DNA from: Pseudomonadota bacterium
Lineage (GTDB): Bacteria > Desulfobacterota > Desulfobulbia > Desulfobulbales > Desulfocapsaceae
Assembly (NCBI GenBank): GCA_018821985.1
Contig: JAHJKP010000026.1
Coordinates: 1-64,000 of the forward strand
Direction of reading: 5' to 3'
DNA: 64,000 bases
Positions 9,139 to 18,379 of this stretch are shown one piece after another; position 1 is the first letter of the stretch, and each line of letters opens with the position of its first letter. The position numbers and the translations under genes are program-made. The notes below the pieces were generated by a model that saw nothing but the letters and a program-made list of their open reading frames with translations, had not been told where the DNA came from and did not search any database.

Positions 9139-9678
9139 ATGATATCAGAAAACATACAAAGAGTTTTTGTCAAACCAGACGATACGGCAACCATCAGCTG
9201 CCCTAAATGCCAGCTCGCCAAAACAGTTGAGGTTGGTAAATTCCGCACGACCAGACACACTATAACAGCGCGTTGCACCTGCGGTCACTCTTTCCCCGTC
9301 AGCCTTGACTTTCGCAAATGCTACCGGAAAGAAACCGCCTTACCTGGGACATATGAAACACGGGCTTCAAAAGTTGCCGACAAGCACGGTAAGAAGACCA
9401 AACTGACAGGCACCTATAGCATGCAGGCGCCTGCTTTTGGAGATGGTCATATGCTGATTACCAACCTATCTTGTGGTGGCCTGCAATTCACAACCTCTGG
9501 CAACCATTCAATAGAGGTTGGCCAAAAGGCACAAATCAGCTTCACGCTCGATGACCGGAAGAAGAGTAACATCAAGAAAAACATCATCGTTCAATCGGTT
9601 GCCGGCAATATTATAGGCTGCCGATTTGCCGACAATGAAACCCTTGAACAAGGTCTCCGTTTTTATCTCTTCCCCTGA
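9139..9678 (+). CDS. PilZ-domain protein with N-terminal zinc-ribbon-like segment
   Basis: 179-residue predicted cytoplasmic c-di-GMP-binding protein. The first 60 residues contain CPKC (21-24) and CTCG (47-50), a likely zinc ribbon. The C-terminal part resembles PilZ: a basic CYRKE stretch in the position of the RxxxR loop, then NLSCGGLQF matching the D/NxSxxG motif, and a closing beta strand IIGCRFAD. The RxxxR motif is not perfect, so ligand binding is less certain than the fold. No signal peptide. It is convergent with hflX, with only seven bases between the genes. Its target is unknown. Confidence 0.75.
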   Translation: MISENIQRVFVKPDDTATISCPKCQLAKTVEVGKFRTTRHTITARCTCGHSFPVSLDFRKCYRKETALPGTYETRASKVADKHGKKTKLTGTYSMQAPAFGDGHMLITNLSCGGLQFTTSGNHSIEVGQKAQISFTLDDRKKSNIKKNIIVQSVAGNIIGCRFADNETLEQGLRFYLFP

Positions 9679-9685
9679 ACCAGCC

Positions 9686-11317
9686 TTATCTCAGAATCTT
9701 CCCCATCAACTGTTCGGCCCGTTCCAGAAAAGGGGTAAATGTCCTGGCGTCGAGAGCGCTGATTACCACCCCTTCCCGTTTGGCCTCAGCCAGGAGCTGT
9801 TCGCCTACTCCCTCCTGATCAATCTTGTTAAAGACTTTGAGACAGGGGATATCCTCAAGATCCAGTTCTCGCAGCAGATCCTCCACCACCTGCATCTGCT
9901 CCCGGAATGAGGGATTGGACAGGTCAATGACATGAACCAGAAGATCCGCCTCCTGCAATTCCTCAAGTGTGGCCGCAAAGGCCTGCAACAAGTCAGCGGG
10001 CAGATGGCGGATAAACCCCACCGTATCGGTGACCACCACCTCCATATCATGGGGAAAGCGCAACCTGCGGCTGGTTGGATCAAGGGTGGCAAAAAGTTTG
10101 TCTTCGGCTGTGATATCACTGTTGGTCAGGGTGTTGAGCAGCGTTGACTTGCCGGCATTGGTATAACCGACCAATGAGAGTACCGGCAGTTCCTTCTTCC
10201 GACGCCTCCCCCGTCGACGGTATCGCTCTTTTCCAACCTGTTCCAGCTCTTTGGCCAGTCGGGCTAGCCGATCATCAATACGCCGCCGATGGGTCTCAAG
10301 CTTGGTCTCGCCAGGCCCTCTGGTACCGATCCCACCACTCAAACGGGAAAGCGCGTCATCACGCGTTGAAAGACGGGGTAACATATATTTCAACTGCGCC
10401 ATCTCCACCTGCAACCGCCCCTCACGACTCAAGGCCCGATGGGCAAAGATATCGAGGATCAACTGGGTACGGTCGATCACCCGCATTTCGGTATAATCGG
10501 TGATCGACCGGATCTGGGAAGGATTTAATTCCTGATTGAATATGAACAGGTTGGCATCGAGCTGCAGGGCTCGAATCATGATCTCAGCCAGCTTCCCTTT
10601 CCCTATAATCAAGCGGTGATTTACCTTCCTGCTCCTCTGGAGCACGGTATCAAGGACCAGGATATTATCGGAACGGGTCAGTTCGGCAAGTTCGGCAAGA
10701 GACTCCTCGGCACGCTGTTGAGACTCGGTGCTCACACTGACCAGAATCGCCCGATCCTGGCCCTTATCGACAGCGGTCGTGGTTTGCTGACGGGCAAACT
10801 CGCTTTCAAGGGAAGCAATGAAATCGGCAAAGGAATCCGTCTGACCAGCCGGATGTACCGGTGCAAGAAAGGCCCAGTTTTTTCCTTCTGAGGCCACCGG
10901 TAGAAGATGGGCGGAGTAGAGACGCTCCGGCAGCCCGTCCGTGGTGATTTTCAAGACAGAGAGAAGATCGAGACGTAGAAAGAGAAGATCCATCAGATCT
11001 TCATCACTGATCTCCTCTCCTGCCAGATGGGTATGAATCAGACGCAGCCCTTTCAAGCGGCCACCGGCAGTACGAACCGATCCCAACCTGGGGATCATGA
11101 TTCCCTTGAAATCACCAACCACGATCTGTTCCACCTTGCCTGAACGGTGGACTAAAATCCCGACCTGCCGGTTCATCTCAAAAGAAAGCTGACACAAGGC
11201 CTTGGCCATCTCCGGCGAGATGATCTGTTCCCTGGCCACCCGCTTATTGACCAGCCGCTCAAGGGCGACCAGCTGATTTTTTTTTAGACCGCTGGTATTG
11301 CCGCTGACTTTAGCGAT
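9686..11317 (-). CDS. hflX: GTPase HflX, probable non-AUG (ATC) start
   Basis: Ribosome-associated GTPase that splits stalled or stressed ribosomes. The G domain is complete: G1 GYTNAGKSTLLN, G3 DTVGF, G4 NKID; the glycine-rich linker GGIGTRGPGETKLE is also present. The first conventional start in frame is GTG 11239 (517 residues). Twenty-six further codons upstream stay open and read AKVSGNTSGLKKNQLVALE, which matches the GNTxGLKxxQL opening that many delta-type HflX proteins have. No ATG, GTG or TTG lies in that extension, but ATC at 11317 sits eight bases after a perfect GGAGG (11330-11326). I therefore extend the gene to 11317; the fallback start is 11239. Confidence 0.9.
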   Translation of the reverse strand: MAKVSGNTSGLKKNQLVALERLVNKRVAREQIISPEMAKALCQLSFEMNRQVGILVHRSGKVEQIVVGDFKGIMIPRLGSVRTAGGRLKGLRLIHTHLAGEEISDEDLMDLLFLRLDLLSVLKITTDGLPERLYSAHLLPVASEGKNWAFLAPVHPAGQTDSFADFIASLESEFARQQTTTAVDKGQDRAILVSVSTESQQRAEESLAELAELTRSDNILVLDTVLQRSRKVNHRLIIGKGKLAEIMIRALQLDANLFIFNQELNPSQIRSITDYTEMRVIDRTQLILDIFAHRALSREGRLQVEMAQLKYMLPRLSTRDDALSRLSGGIGTRGPGETKLETHRRRIDDRLARLAKELEQVGKERYRRRGRRRKKELPVLSLVGYTNAGKSTLLNTLTNSDITAEDKLFATLDPTSRRLRFPHDMEVVVTDTVGFIRHLPADLLQAFAATLEELQEADLLVHVIDLSNPSFREQMQVVEDLLRELDLEDIPCLKVFNKIDQEGVGEQLLAEAKREGVVISALDARTFTPFLERAEQLMGKILR

Positions 11318-11376
11318 AGTTGTTCCCTCCGAGATAATACTTTTTTATCCGCCACGGCATCACAATCATCTAAAAC

Positions 11377-11503
11377 GATGGCTAAGCGCAAAGGCCCAAA
11401 GACGAGGCGTACTAATCCTGAGGAATGAGGCGTACAATAAAGTACGCCGCAGTGACGAAGGATACAGAGTAACGCATTATTTGGGCCTTTGCGCGACGCC
11501 ATC
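11377..11503. repeat. Long imperfect palindrome, MITE-like or structured RNA element
   Basis: Two complementary arms, 11377-11400 and 11480-11503, share the 15-base core GCGCAAAGGCCCAAA / TTTGGGCCTTTGCGC plus GATGGC / GCCATC at the outer ends, separated by short mismatches. Inside is a second hairpin, GGCGTAC (11429-11435) with GTACGCC (11442-11448); a further GGCGTAC lies at 11406-11412. The block lies between hflX and the aminotransferase gene and overlaps the latter's stop by two bases. It has no coding potential I accept. The design fits a small non-autonomous element or a structured RNA. No second copy was noticed in this window. Confidence 0.7.
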
Positions 11504-12806
11504 AGCTTTTCAGATACTGGGTAATGGAACTGGCAATAGTCTGAAAGATCTTGATAAACTTCTCCTCGTCACGTTCCAGCAAGGTGATGCGAAAGCCTTG
11601 GAGTTCCGTGGCAAATGAGGTCAACGGCACCACGCAGACCCCGGTTGCACCAAGCAGGTAATAGACAAAACGTTTATCCACAGAGGCACCAGGAACTGCA
11701 ACCAGCGATTCGACCAGCTTGCGGATCTCGTTATTTTCAATGGGTAAAGTCTGCCGGTGATTCAGGATTCCTTCTTCAAAGCAGACACTCATGTAAAAGG
11801 CGCCGTTAGGACGATTGACCAGCACCCCCTTGACGTCCTTCAGGCTCTCATAAGCGATATTTGAAAACTTTTCATAACGACGAATCCTCTCTTCCAGGTA
11901 GCCCTGATAGGCGGGATGGGTCACTACTTTGGGATAAACCACCTGGGGCAAGGTCGTAGAACAGACCTCGACCATCTTGGCATTGAGGATGGACTGGATA
12001 TACTTGGCGAACATGGGGTCCTTGTCGCCATTATAAACCTCTATCCAGCCGCAGCGCGAACCGGGCCAAGGCATCTCCTTGGAGATGCCACGCATGGCAA
12101 TGGCCGGGACGTCCCCAATCACATCAGAAAGTGACGGTGTGGAGGTGCCATTATAGACGATATGGTGATAGACCTCGTCACAGATAATAAACAGATCGTA
12201 ACGATGCGCTATCTCGACAATAGCCTCAAGGATCTGCCGGGGATAGACCGCGCCTGTCGGGTTATCAGGGTTAATAATGAGGATGCCGGCCACTGCCGGA
12301 TTATACTTGACACTTTTCTCCAGATCATCGAGATCAGGATACCAGTGATGATTCGGGTCAAGGATGTAGGTCAGCGGCTTGTCGCCGGCGTGTGCTGCCT
12401 CGGCAGAAGAATGCGTAGTATAACTTGGGGTCGGCACCAGTACCCGGGCCGTACTTCTCAAGAAGCCGAATATCTTGGCAATGGCATCGCCAAGACCATT
12501 AAAAAAGATGATATCCTCAGGATCAATCTGGACTCCGCCCCGTTTATTGGTTTCGGCAGCAATAAACTCACGGGTGGACAACACACCCTTGGTAGGACAA
12601 TAGCCATAGGTCATGTTATCCATCACTGCCTCAGAGACGATCTCCTTCATCCACAGGGGAATCTGTTCGCCCTTGGCAATGGGATCACCAATATTCTCCC
12701 AATTGGTGGTCAACCCCAGTTTCTGCAACTTCATCCCGACATTGACGATATTCCTGATCTCGTATGTCAGCTCTCCGGCACCTTTGTGCACTATATCTGT
12801 TCTCAT
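11502..12806 (-). CDS. Pyridoxal-phosphate aminotransferase, class I/II
   Basis: 434-residue fold-type I aminotransferase. Visible motifs are the NPDNPTGAVYP block, ICDEVYHHIVYNG for the PLP-ring Asp/Tyr region, the Schiff-base lysine in GISKEMPWPGSRCGW, and a C-terminal arginine region near GFRITLLE. The substrate is not evident; the family includes alanine and aspartate aminotransferase-like enzymes. I start at ATG 12806 (MRTDIVHKG) because CAGGAG lies nine bases upstream; the longer open frame has no comparable site. It is followed by the structured repeat and hflX on the same strand. Confidence 0.88.
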   Translation of the reverse strand: MRTDIVHKGAGELTYEIRNIVNVGMKLQKLGLTTNWENIGDPIAKGEQIPLWMKEIVSEAVMDNMTYGYCPTKGVLSTREFIAAETNKRGGVQIDPEDIIFFNGLGDAIAKIFGFLRSTARVLVPTPSYTTHSSAEAAHAGDKPLTYILDPNHHWYPDLDDLEKSVKYNPAVAGILIINPDNPTGAVYPRQILEAIVEIAHRYDLFIICDEVYHHIVYNGTSTPSLSDVIGDVPAIAMRGISKEMPWPGSRCGWIEVYNGDKDPMFAKYIQSILNAKMVEVCSTTLPQVVYPKVVTHPAYQGYLEERIRRYEKFSNIAYESLKDVKGVLVNRPNGAFYMSVCFEEGILNHRQTLPIENNEIRKLVESLVAVPGASVDKRFVYYLLGATGVCVVPLTSFATELQGFRITLLERDEEKFIKIFQTIASSITQYLKS

Positions 12807-12877
12807 TGAACAAAACTCCTGAATAAAAATTAACGCATGACCAATTGTACTTGGGACCAAGTTAAAAAACTTACCAC

Positions 12878-14239
12878 TTAAAACTTAAAATTCAAATCAT
12901 ATCTTTGCAATTTATTCTGTAGAGTCTTTCTGGTAATGCCAAGACGCCTGGAGGCTTCACTCTTGTTGCCACCGGTTTCCTCCAGGGTCTGAAGAATCAG
13001 AACCTTCTCTGCTTCCTGCAATGAAGAGGGAGCGGTAATTTCCCCTTCCTGCTTTTGAATGGGCAAAGGAAGACTTTTTTCACTGAGTTGCTCACCGCGC
13101 ATGAGGATCACCCCACGTTCAATGGCATTTTCAAGTTCCCGCACATTGCCGGGCCAGCCATAACTGACAAGTAACTCCATACACCTGGGGGTCACCGACT
13201 CCACTGTCCGGCGATTTTTCTCGGCAAACTTGCGTACGAAATAATCAACCAGTAAGGGGATATCTCCCCTTCGCTCCCGCAGGGGCGGAACAGCCAGCGT
13301 CACCACATTCAAACGATAATAGAGATCCTCCCGGAAGTTCCCTGCCTTCACCTCAGAGGCCAGATCACGATTGGTGGCCGCCAGAATCCGCACGTCCACC
13401 TTGAGGGTTTCCTCACCGCCCACCCTTTGCAGTTCATGTTCCTGAAGGACCCGCAGCAACTTGACCTGCATGGCCTGGGTCGTCTCGCCTATCTCATCGA
13501 GAAAGAGCGTACCCCTATCCGCCTGAACAAATTTCCCCTCCCGCCGCCGATCAGCCCCGGTAAAGGCCCCCTTTTCATGGCCAAAAAGTTCGGACTCCAG
13601 CAGGGTGTCGGCCAAGGCCGCACAGTTAACCTTGACAAAAGGCCCGTCATGCCGCTCACTGTTTTCATGCAATGCCGCCGCTACCAGTTCCTTACCCGTT
13701 CCTGACTCGCCTGTGATCAAAACTGTAGCCTCTGTGGTCGCCACATAAGAGATCATTTCCAGCAGTTCCTGCATGGGAAGAGAATTTCCGACAATAGAAC
13801 TGCGCAAGGGATGCCCTTTGTTCTCACCGGCCTGCACCTGTTGCCGTTTTTCTTCCACCTGATGATGATCCAGAGCTCGGGTCAGGGTTAAACGAAGACG
13901 ATCAAAATTAAGGGGTTTGGTCAGATAATCATGGGCTCCTTTTTTTATCGCCTCAACGGCATCATCCACTGAAGAATAGGCGGTCATGATCACCACCGGC
14001 AAGGCTGGTTTCAAGGCATGGATCCGGGTAAAGGCCTCCATCCCATCCATTCTGGCCATACGAACATCCATGAGCACGGCATCAAAGTCGGACTTTTCCA
14101 CGGCTTCAACTGCGGTGCGGCCATCATCGGCCTCCACGCATTTCCAACCCCATTCCCGGAACATGGAACAGAGCATATAGCGATGCACCTGTTCATCATC
14201 CACCACCAGAATTGTTACCTGTTTACCTTCCTTGCCCAC
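12878..14239 (-). CDS. Sigma-54-dependent response regulator (AtoC/ZraR-like)
   Basis: 453-residue NtrC-family activator. The receiver domain has Asp58 in [11 protein letters not shown]. The AAA+ domain carries GESGTGKE and EKGAFTGA. The Fis-type helix-turn-helix reads [19 protein letters not shown]. The start is GTG 14239 with GGGAG upstream. No kinase gene is adjacent; the gene lies 30 bases after the flavodoxin-like reductase gene on the same strand, so it may be an orphan regulator or one paired with a distant kinase. It is intact and clearly distinct in sequence from the regulator at 1747-3129. Confidence 0.94.
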   Translation of the reverse strand: MGKEGKQVTILVVDDEQVHRYMLCSMFREWGWKCVEADDGRTAVEAVEKSDFDAVLMDVRMARMDGMEAFTRIHALKPALPVVIMTAYSSVDDAVEAIKKGAHDYLTKPLNFDRLRLTLTRALDHHQVEEKRQQVQAGENKGHPLRSSIVGNSLPMQELLEMISYVATTEATVLITGESGTGKELVAAALHENSERHDGPFVKVNCAALADTLLESELFGHEKGAFTGADRRREGKFVQADRGTLFLDEIGETTQAMQVKLLRVLQEHELQRVGGEETLKVDVRILAATNRDLASEVKAGNFREDLYYRLNVVTLAVPPLRERRGDIPLLVDYFVRKFAEKNRRTVESVTPRCMELLVSYGWPGNVRELENAIERGVILMRGEQLSEKSLPLPIQKQEGEITAPSSLQEAEKVLILQTLEETGGNKSEASRRLGITRKTLQNKLQRYDLNFKF

Positions 14240-14269
14240 TCCTGCTCCCTTCTCACCAGTTTCTTGTTA

Positions 14270-14845
14270 TTATTTCTCTAGCTTTTTCAGCAGCCAGGCC
14301 ATATTCTGCCCCAGAACACGCATGGTCTGCATTCCTTCCTCATCCTTGGCCACTTCTTCTTTTTCACGCCCCATCCCGATATTCCAATAATTGGATCCAA
14401 CCACAATCATCTGGCCAATGAGAAAAAAATGATTCATGGAATCAAAGACATGAATGGCACCTGCCCGTCTAGCGGCAACAACAGCAGCGCCAAGTTTCCT
14501 TTTAAAAAGATCACCGTTGGCCCGGCTGACCATACCGCAACGATCCATTAATGCTTTCATTTCCGGGGAGACATCGGCAAAGTAGGTAGGTGAGCCAAGG
14601 AGAATAGCATCTGCCCCTTTCATCTTATCAAGACAATCATTGATGCAATCCTTCTTTACAGCACAATAGCCATCCTTATTCTTGAAACACTCATAACAGG
14701 CAATACAGCCACGAACCTCCTGACCGGCAAGCTGTACAAGCTCCGTCTCAACACCTACATCCTCAAGCTCAGCAAGAACAGTTTTGAGCAGAAGCGCAGT
14801 ATTCCCATCTTTCCTGGCGCTGCCACTGAATGCCACAACTTTCAT
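14270..14845 (-). CDS. Flavodoxin-fold NAD(P)H-dependent reductase / iron-sulfur flavoprotein-like
   Basis: 191-residue flavodoxin-fold protein. FMN-binding features are the N-terminal VVAFSGSARKDGNT loop and LLGSPTYFADVSPEMKALMDR. A cysteine cluster, CIACYECFKNKDGYCAVKKDC, resembles the compact motif of iron-sulfur flavoproteins that bind a [4Fe-4S] cluster. These proteins transfer electrons or reduce small substrates in anaerobes; the physiological partner cannot be read from sequence. It lies between tamB and the sigma-54 regulator on the minus strand. No signal peptide is seen. Confidence 0.88.
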   Translation of the reverse strand: MKVVAFSGSARKDGNTALLLKTVLAELEDVGVETELVQLAGQEVRGCIACYECFKNKDGYCAVKKDCINDCLDKMKGADAILLGSPTYFADVSPEMKALMDRCGMVSRANGDLFKRKLGAAVVAARRAGAIHVFDSMNHFFLIGQMIVVGSNYWNIGMGREKEEVAKDEEGMQTMRVLGQNMAWLLKKLEK

Positions 14846-14863
14846 AATATCCTCCTCTCATTT

Positions 14864-17800
14864 TTACTTTTCTATAGACCAGAGCAAGTCAGCTCCGGTC
14901 TTCTCGGCGCCAACCTCTGTCTCAACAGAAAACCCCTTCCATAAATCATACCTGGCCCTGAATAAACTGGCGGCGTTAAACGGATCATACCCATAACTAA
15001 TATACAGATCCTCAAAGACCTCCTTGCCTATCATCACCGACACATCGGAAGAGCTTTCACCACCTTCCACATAAATATCATCGAGCCCAAACTGATTTTG
15101 CAAGCGCGATGTTATATTACTCACAAACGACCCACCCTCCTCAAAGCCAATACCTGTGGCCACTGCTCCCACGATGGAACCCATCGGGCTGCCGGTTCCC
15201 GAAACAGATCGACCAGCCAGCAGTTCGGTCAGGATCTGACTCTCAGCCATGGGAGGATCAGAAAAAAGTTTCAGTTCCATGTCATTCACTGTTCCAGAAA
15301 CTATAACCCCCACCGTCTTTTTTTTGGTTTTTTTCTGAGCCAGAACATCAATACCCGGATTATCCAGAGGACCACCCGTAAAGAAAAATCGGCCCCTGGA
15401 GATATCCAAGGGGTGATTTTTAAGAACAAAGGTGCCTTCGTGCAAGGTAAGGCTCCCTTTCCCGGTCAGAGGGAGACCGGGGGCATCACTTACCGTTACC
15501 CCTCCCTGAAGCCGCCCTTTCAGGCCAAAAGTATCAATATTGACATCCTGTCCCAGCTCAATGATTACCGAGACGACCAGAGGTGGATCCATCTTTTTAT
15601 CCGCTTCACTCCCATCCATCAGGATGACATCACGAGAGGCGGTTACAGAACCGTCAAACTTGTTGATGTTTATAACGGCATGGGGCACCAGCGCCTTCCC
15701 GTTTACACGCATCACCCCTTCACGTAATACGAATTGCAGATCAGGATCAATGACGATTTCATAGTCAGTAAGGTGCGCCACCTCAAAGTCCTTGCCCATA
15801 GCAATGGCATCGACCTGCCATCCTGCCTGCTCGTCCCGTGTAATATCGCCGACAATTTTTATTTTACCTGGGCCGGAAACACTATCGAGAACCAAATGCA
15901 TTCCTTCTCCCTTCACCATAACCGAGAGGAGCAAATCTTCAAGGGTGATACCCGTTACCGGAATAAAGACCTTCCCCTTTGTCTGCCGTAACTCCCCTTT
16001 CAGACGAGGGTTCCCCACCCGGCCTTCCACCGCAAAAGTCCCCTTCATCGAGCCGGTCGGTTTCACGGTATAATTTGACAAAGCCGCGATCGGAGAAAGG
16101 TCCTTGGCGTCCAGAGCAATCTCCCCTTGAATCGGTAATTCTTTCCATGCAGAAGAGAAATCACCAAATTGACCAATATTGACCGTTGCATCAATGGTGC
16201 TCCCATCCTGAAAACGGGTTTTTGCGATACTCATTAATGTAGAATCAACAAGCTTCAGATCAAGGAAAGTATCAGTCCAACGCAAAAGTTGTTCCCTGCC
16301 ATCTTCATCCGGGACGGAAATTTGTAGTTCCGGCACTGAAAAACGTGCCGCTCCCGCCGTCATCCGCGCCCCAGTTCCTTTTGTTCGCACAGAAGCGGCA
16401 AGTGTTCCTTTAACAGGAAGGGAGACCAAATTCCATTGATATAACAGCTCACCGGCAAAGGACTCAAGGTCGGCATTTAACTGCCACTGCTGTGAGGATT
16501 GCCAGCCACCCTGCAGACAGATACTCGTCTCCCCCTGCTCAAGACAAACAGGGGCCAGATCGACCAGTTCTCCATTAATCCTTAGTGGTGAGGGGTTCCG
16601 CAACTTCCAGTCACCGTAAGGATCCAGACGTAAAAGAAGGTCACGGATTTCACCCTGCCACGACTGTGCAGCCAACCCGCCTGCCATCAAGATATCCATA
16701 TCACCCGCAGGCCCTGACATCTTTGCCTGCAGCTGATGACGGGCCATAGTTCCACTCAGCTCTACAGACAGAGAGTCAAGATCCATTTCTGAATGCAGTC
16801 CTTTCCCCGCAAGCTTCACATCCACCTCACCTTGCGGGCTGAACGTCCCCTGCCCTGTTCCAGTGAGGGTTTGCAATACATTATCCTGATAAGAAATATG
16901 GTCTGCATCAACTTCAAAGGAAAACTCCGGAACATCTCGACTGCCCTGAACAGTCCCCTGAAAATGCGCTTTTCCTCCTGCCTCCGGCAACAGATTCCCC
17001 AGGTTCTCCGAATCAAAATGAACGCGAAGATCCAGCGGGTTGATCGCTCCTCCGACACTGTGCTGCCCAGGAACTGCACCCACCGTTCCGGTCACGCCCA
17101 ACACTGATTCGCCGCTCCGCAGCAGCAGTTCCTGCACCTGAATCACATCCCCATCCACAGTCACCGAACCGCTGCCAGCAAGTGGATACCCGAGAAGGTC
17201 ACCGTCAAGGGCCAGAAGCTGCGTCTCACTGTTGAATTCATCACCCTGCAACCGGCCCGTCGTCTTGATCCTGCTGTTGATACGCCCTTTCCAATCGGGG
17301 AAATAAGGTTCGGGATCAATATCCTTTCCCTCAAGTTCCACCTGCCAGCGCACACCATCCTGCCAGCCAACCGTTCCCTTTGCAGCCAACTGACCTTCCG
17401 GTAACCGAGCAACAAGCGACGACACCTGCAGCTCGGAAAAATTCCCAGAGAATTCCGTATGGACCTCCGCCTGAGGAAACTGCGCCCAAGCCGCTTCCAG
17501 TTGCACTGTCCCCTGATACCTATCCGCTGTACCCTCTGCCTTAACATCAACAGATGCAAGCGCAAGTTCAGGCCAGTCCGGGTTGAGATCCATCAATTTA
17601 ACCTGAGAAAGGGTGGTATCCAACTGCCATCTCACCTCACCAAAAAGATCGGAACATGTTAGATTCACCCTGTTCTGCACAGGGGTCTGGATATCAATCT
17701 CGGCCGTCAGCTGATCCATCAAGTCTCCACGGATCACAAAATCAGCCGCAAAGGGTTTGGAGTTCTTCTCTTCCATGCTCCCCCCTCCCTGCAGATCCAG

Positions 17801-18379
17801 GGGCCAATTACCACCAAGCACAACGTCCCCCTGCGCATGCACGGAACCCCCAGGGATACTGATTTCAAACTTTTTCAAAGTAACGTGAGCTTTATCGGCA
17901 GCAAGTTCAAGACTGACCCTCTCAACACGTGGCAGTTCCATGCCGGAGATACCGTGAATAAATACATCTTCCAGCTCAAAGGTAGTGAGGGCAACCCCCA
18001 AGGGCAGCAGGATATCAGGCAGGACAAAAGAAGGATTACTCTGCCCTTGTCCTTCCTCCTTTATCTGCACATCAACACCTTTTCCATGAAACGTGACAAT
18101 CCGCACTGTCCCATGGAAAATGGCCAGGGGCTGCCACTGCACCTCAATTTTCTGGCAATGCAGATCAACCGCGGCTGTTTTCACCCGCAATCCATTCAAC
18201 TGCCACGTATCAAACAACCGTCCTTGAACATATTCAATGGCCAGCACCCCGTCGGAGAACTTCACAGCATTTTTTGCCAATTGGCGGAGACCATTTTCCG
18301 TCAACCCCAGGAAGGCCAAAGCCGCCAGGACGATCAGTGCGGGAAGGAAGAGAAGACTGACAACGCGCCACCGTTTCAC
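14864..18379 (-). CDS. tamB: Translocation and assembly module subunit TamB
   Basis: 1171-residue inner-membrane-anchored periplasmic protein. It has an N-terminal signal anchor (VVSLLFLPALIVLAALAFLGL), then a long beta-rich, AsmA-like body (GGSMEEKN, GKGLHSEMDL, GEIALDAKDLSP) and the conserved C-terminal TamB domain (GKGSLTLHEGTFVL, DISRGRFFFTGGPLDNPGID, SRLQNQFGLDDIYVEGG, GLYISYGYDP-like DLYISYGYDPF). TamB-type proteins form hydrophobic grooves bridging the two membranes and act in outer-membrane protein insertion and phospholipid transport. Its start overlaps the tamA stop by four bases, indicating coupled translation. It is full length with no break. Confidence 0.93.
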   Translation of the reverse strand: MKRWRVVSLLFLPALIVLAALAFLGLTENGLRQLAKNAVKFSDGVLAIEYVQGRLFDTWQLNGLRVKTAAVDLHCQKIEVQWQPLAIFHGTVRIVTFHGKGVDVQIKEEGQGQSNPSFVLPDILLPLGVALTTFELEDVFIHGISGMELPRVERVSLELAADKAHVTLKKFEISIPGGSVHAQGDVVLGGNWPLDLQGGGSMEEKNSKPFAADFVIRGDLMDQLTAEIDIQTPVQNRVNLTCSDLFGEVRWQLDTTLSQVKLMDLNPDWPELALASVDVKAEGTADRYQGTVQLEAAWAQFPQAEVHTEFSGNFSELQVSSLVARLPEGQLAAKGTVGWQDGVRWQVELEGKDIDPEPYFPDWKGRINSRIKTTGRLQGDEFNSETQLLALDGDLLGYPLAGSGSVTVDGDVIQVQELLLRSGESVLGVTGTVGAVPGQHSVGGAINPLDLRVHFDSENLGNLLPEAGGKAHFQGTVQGSRDVPEFSFEVDADHISYQDNVLQTLTGTGQGTFSPQGEVDVKLAGKGLHSEMDLDSLSVELSGTMARHQLQAKMSGPAGDMDILMAGGLAAQSWQGEIRDLLLRLDPYGDWKLRNPSPLRINGELVDLAPVCLEQGETSICLQGGWQSSQQWQLNADLESFAGELLYQWNLVSLPVKGTLAASVRTKGTGARMTAGAARFSVPELQISVPDEDGREQLLRWTDTFLDLKLVDSTLMSIAKTRFQDGSTIDATVNIGQFGDFSSAWKELPIQGEIALDAKDLSPIAALSNYTVKPTGSMKGTFAVEGRVGNPRLKGELRQTKGKVFIPVTGITLEDLLLSVMVKGEGMHLVLDSVSGPGKIKIVGDITRDEQAGWQVDAIAMGKDFEVAHLTDYEIVIDPDLQFVLREGVMRVNGKALVPHAVININKFDGSVTASRDVILMDGSEADKKMDPPLVVSVIIELGQDVNIDTFGLKGRLQGGVTVSDAPGLPLTGKGSLTLHEGTFVLKNHPLDISRGRFFFTGGPLDNPGIDVLAQKKTKKKTVGVIVSGTVNDMELKLFSDPPMAESQILTELLAGRSVSGTGSPMGSIVGAVATGIGFEEGGSFVSNITSRLQNQFGLDDIYVEGGESSSDVSVMIGKEVFEDLYISYGYDPFNAASLFRARYDLWKGFSVETEVGAEKTGADLLWSIEK

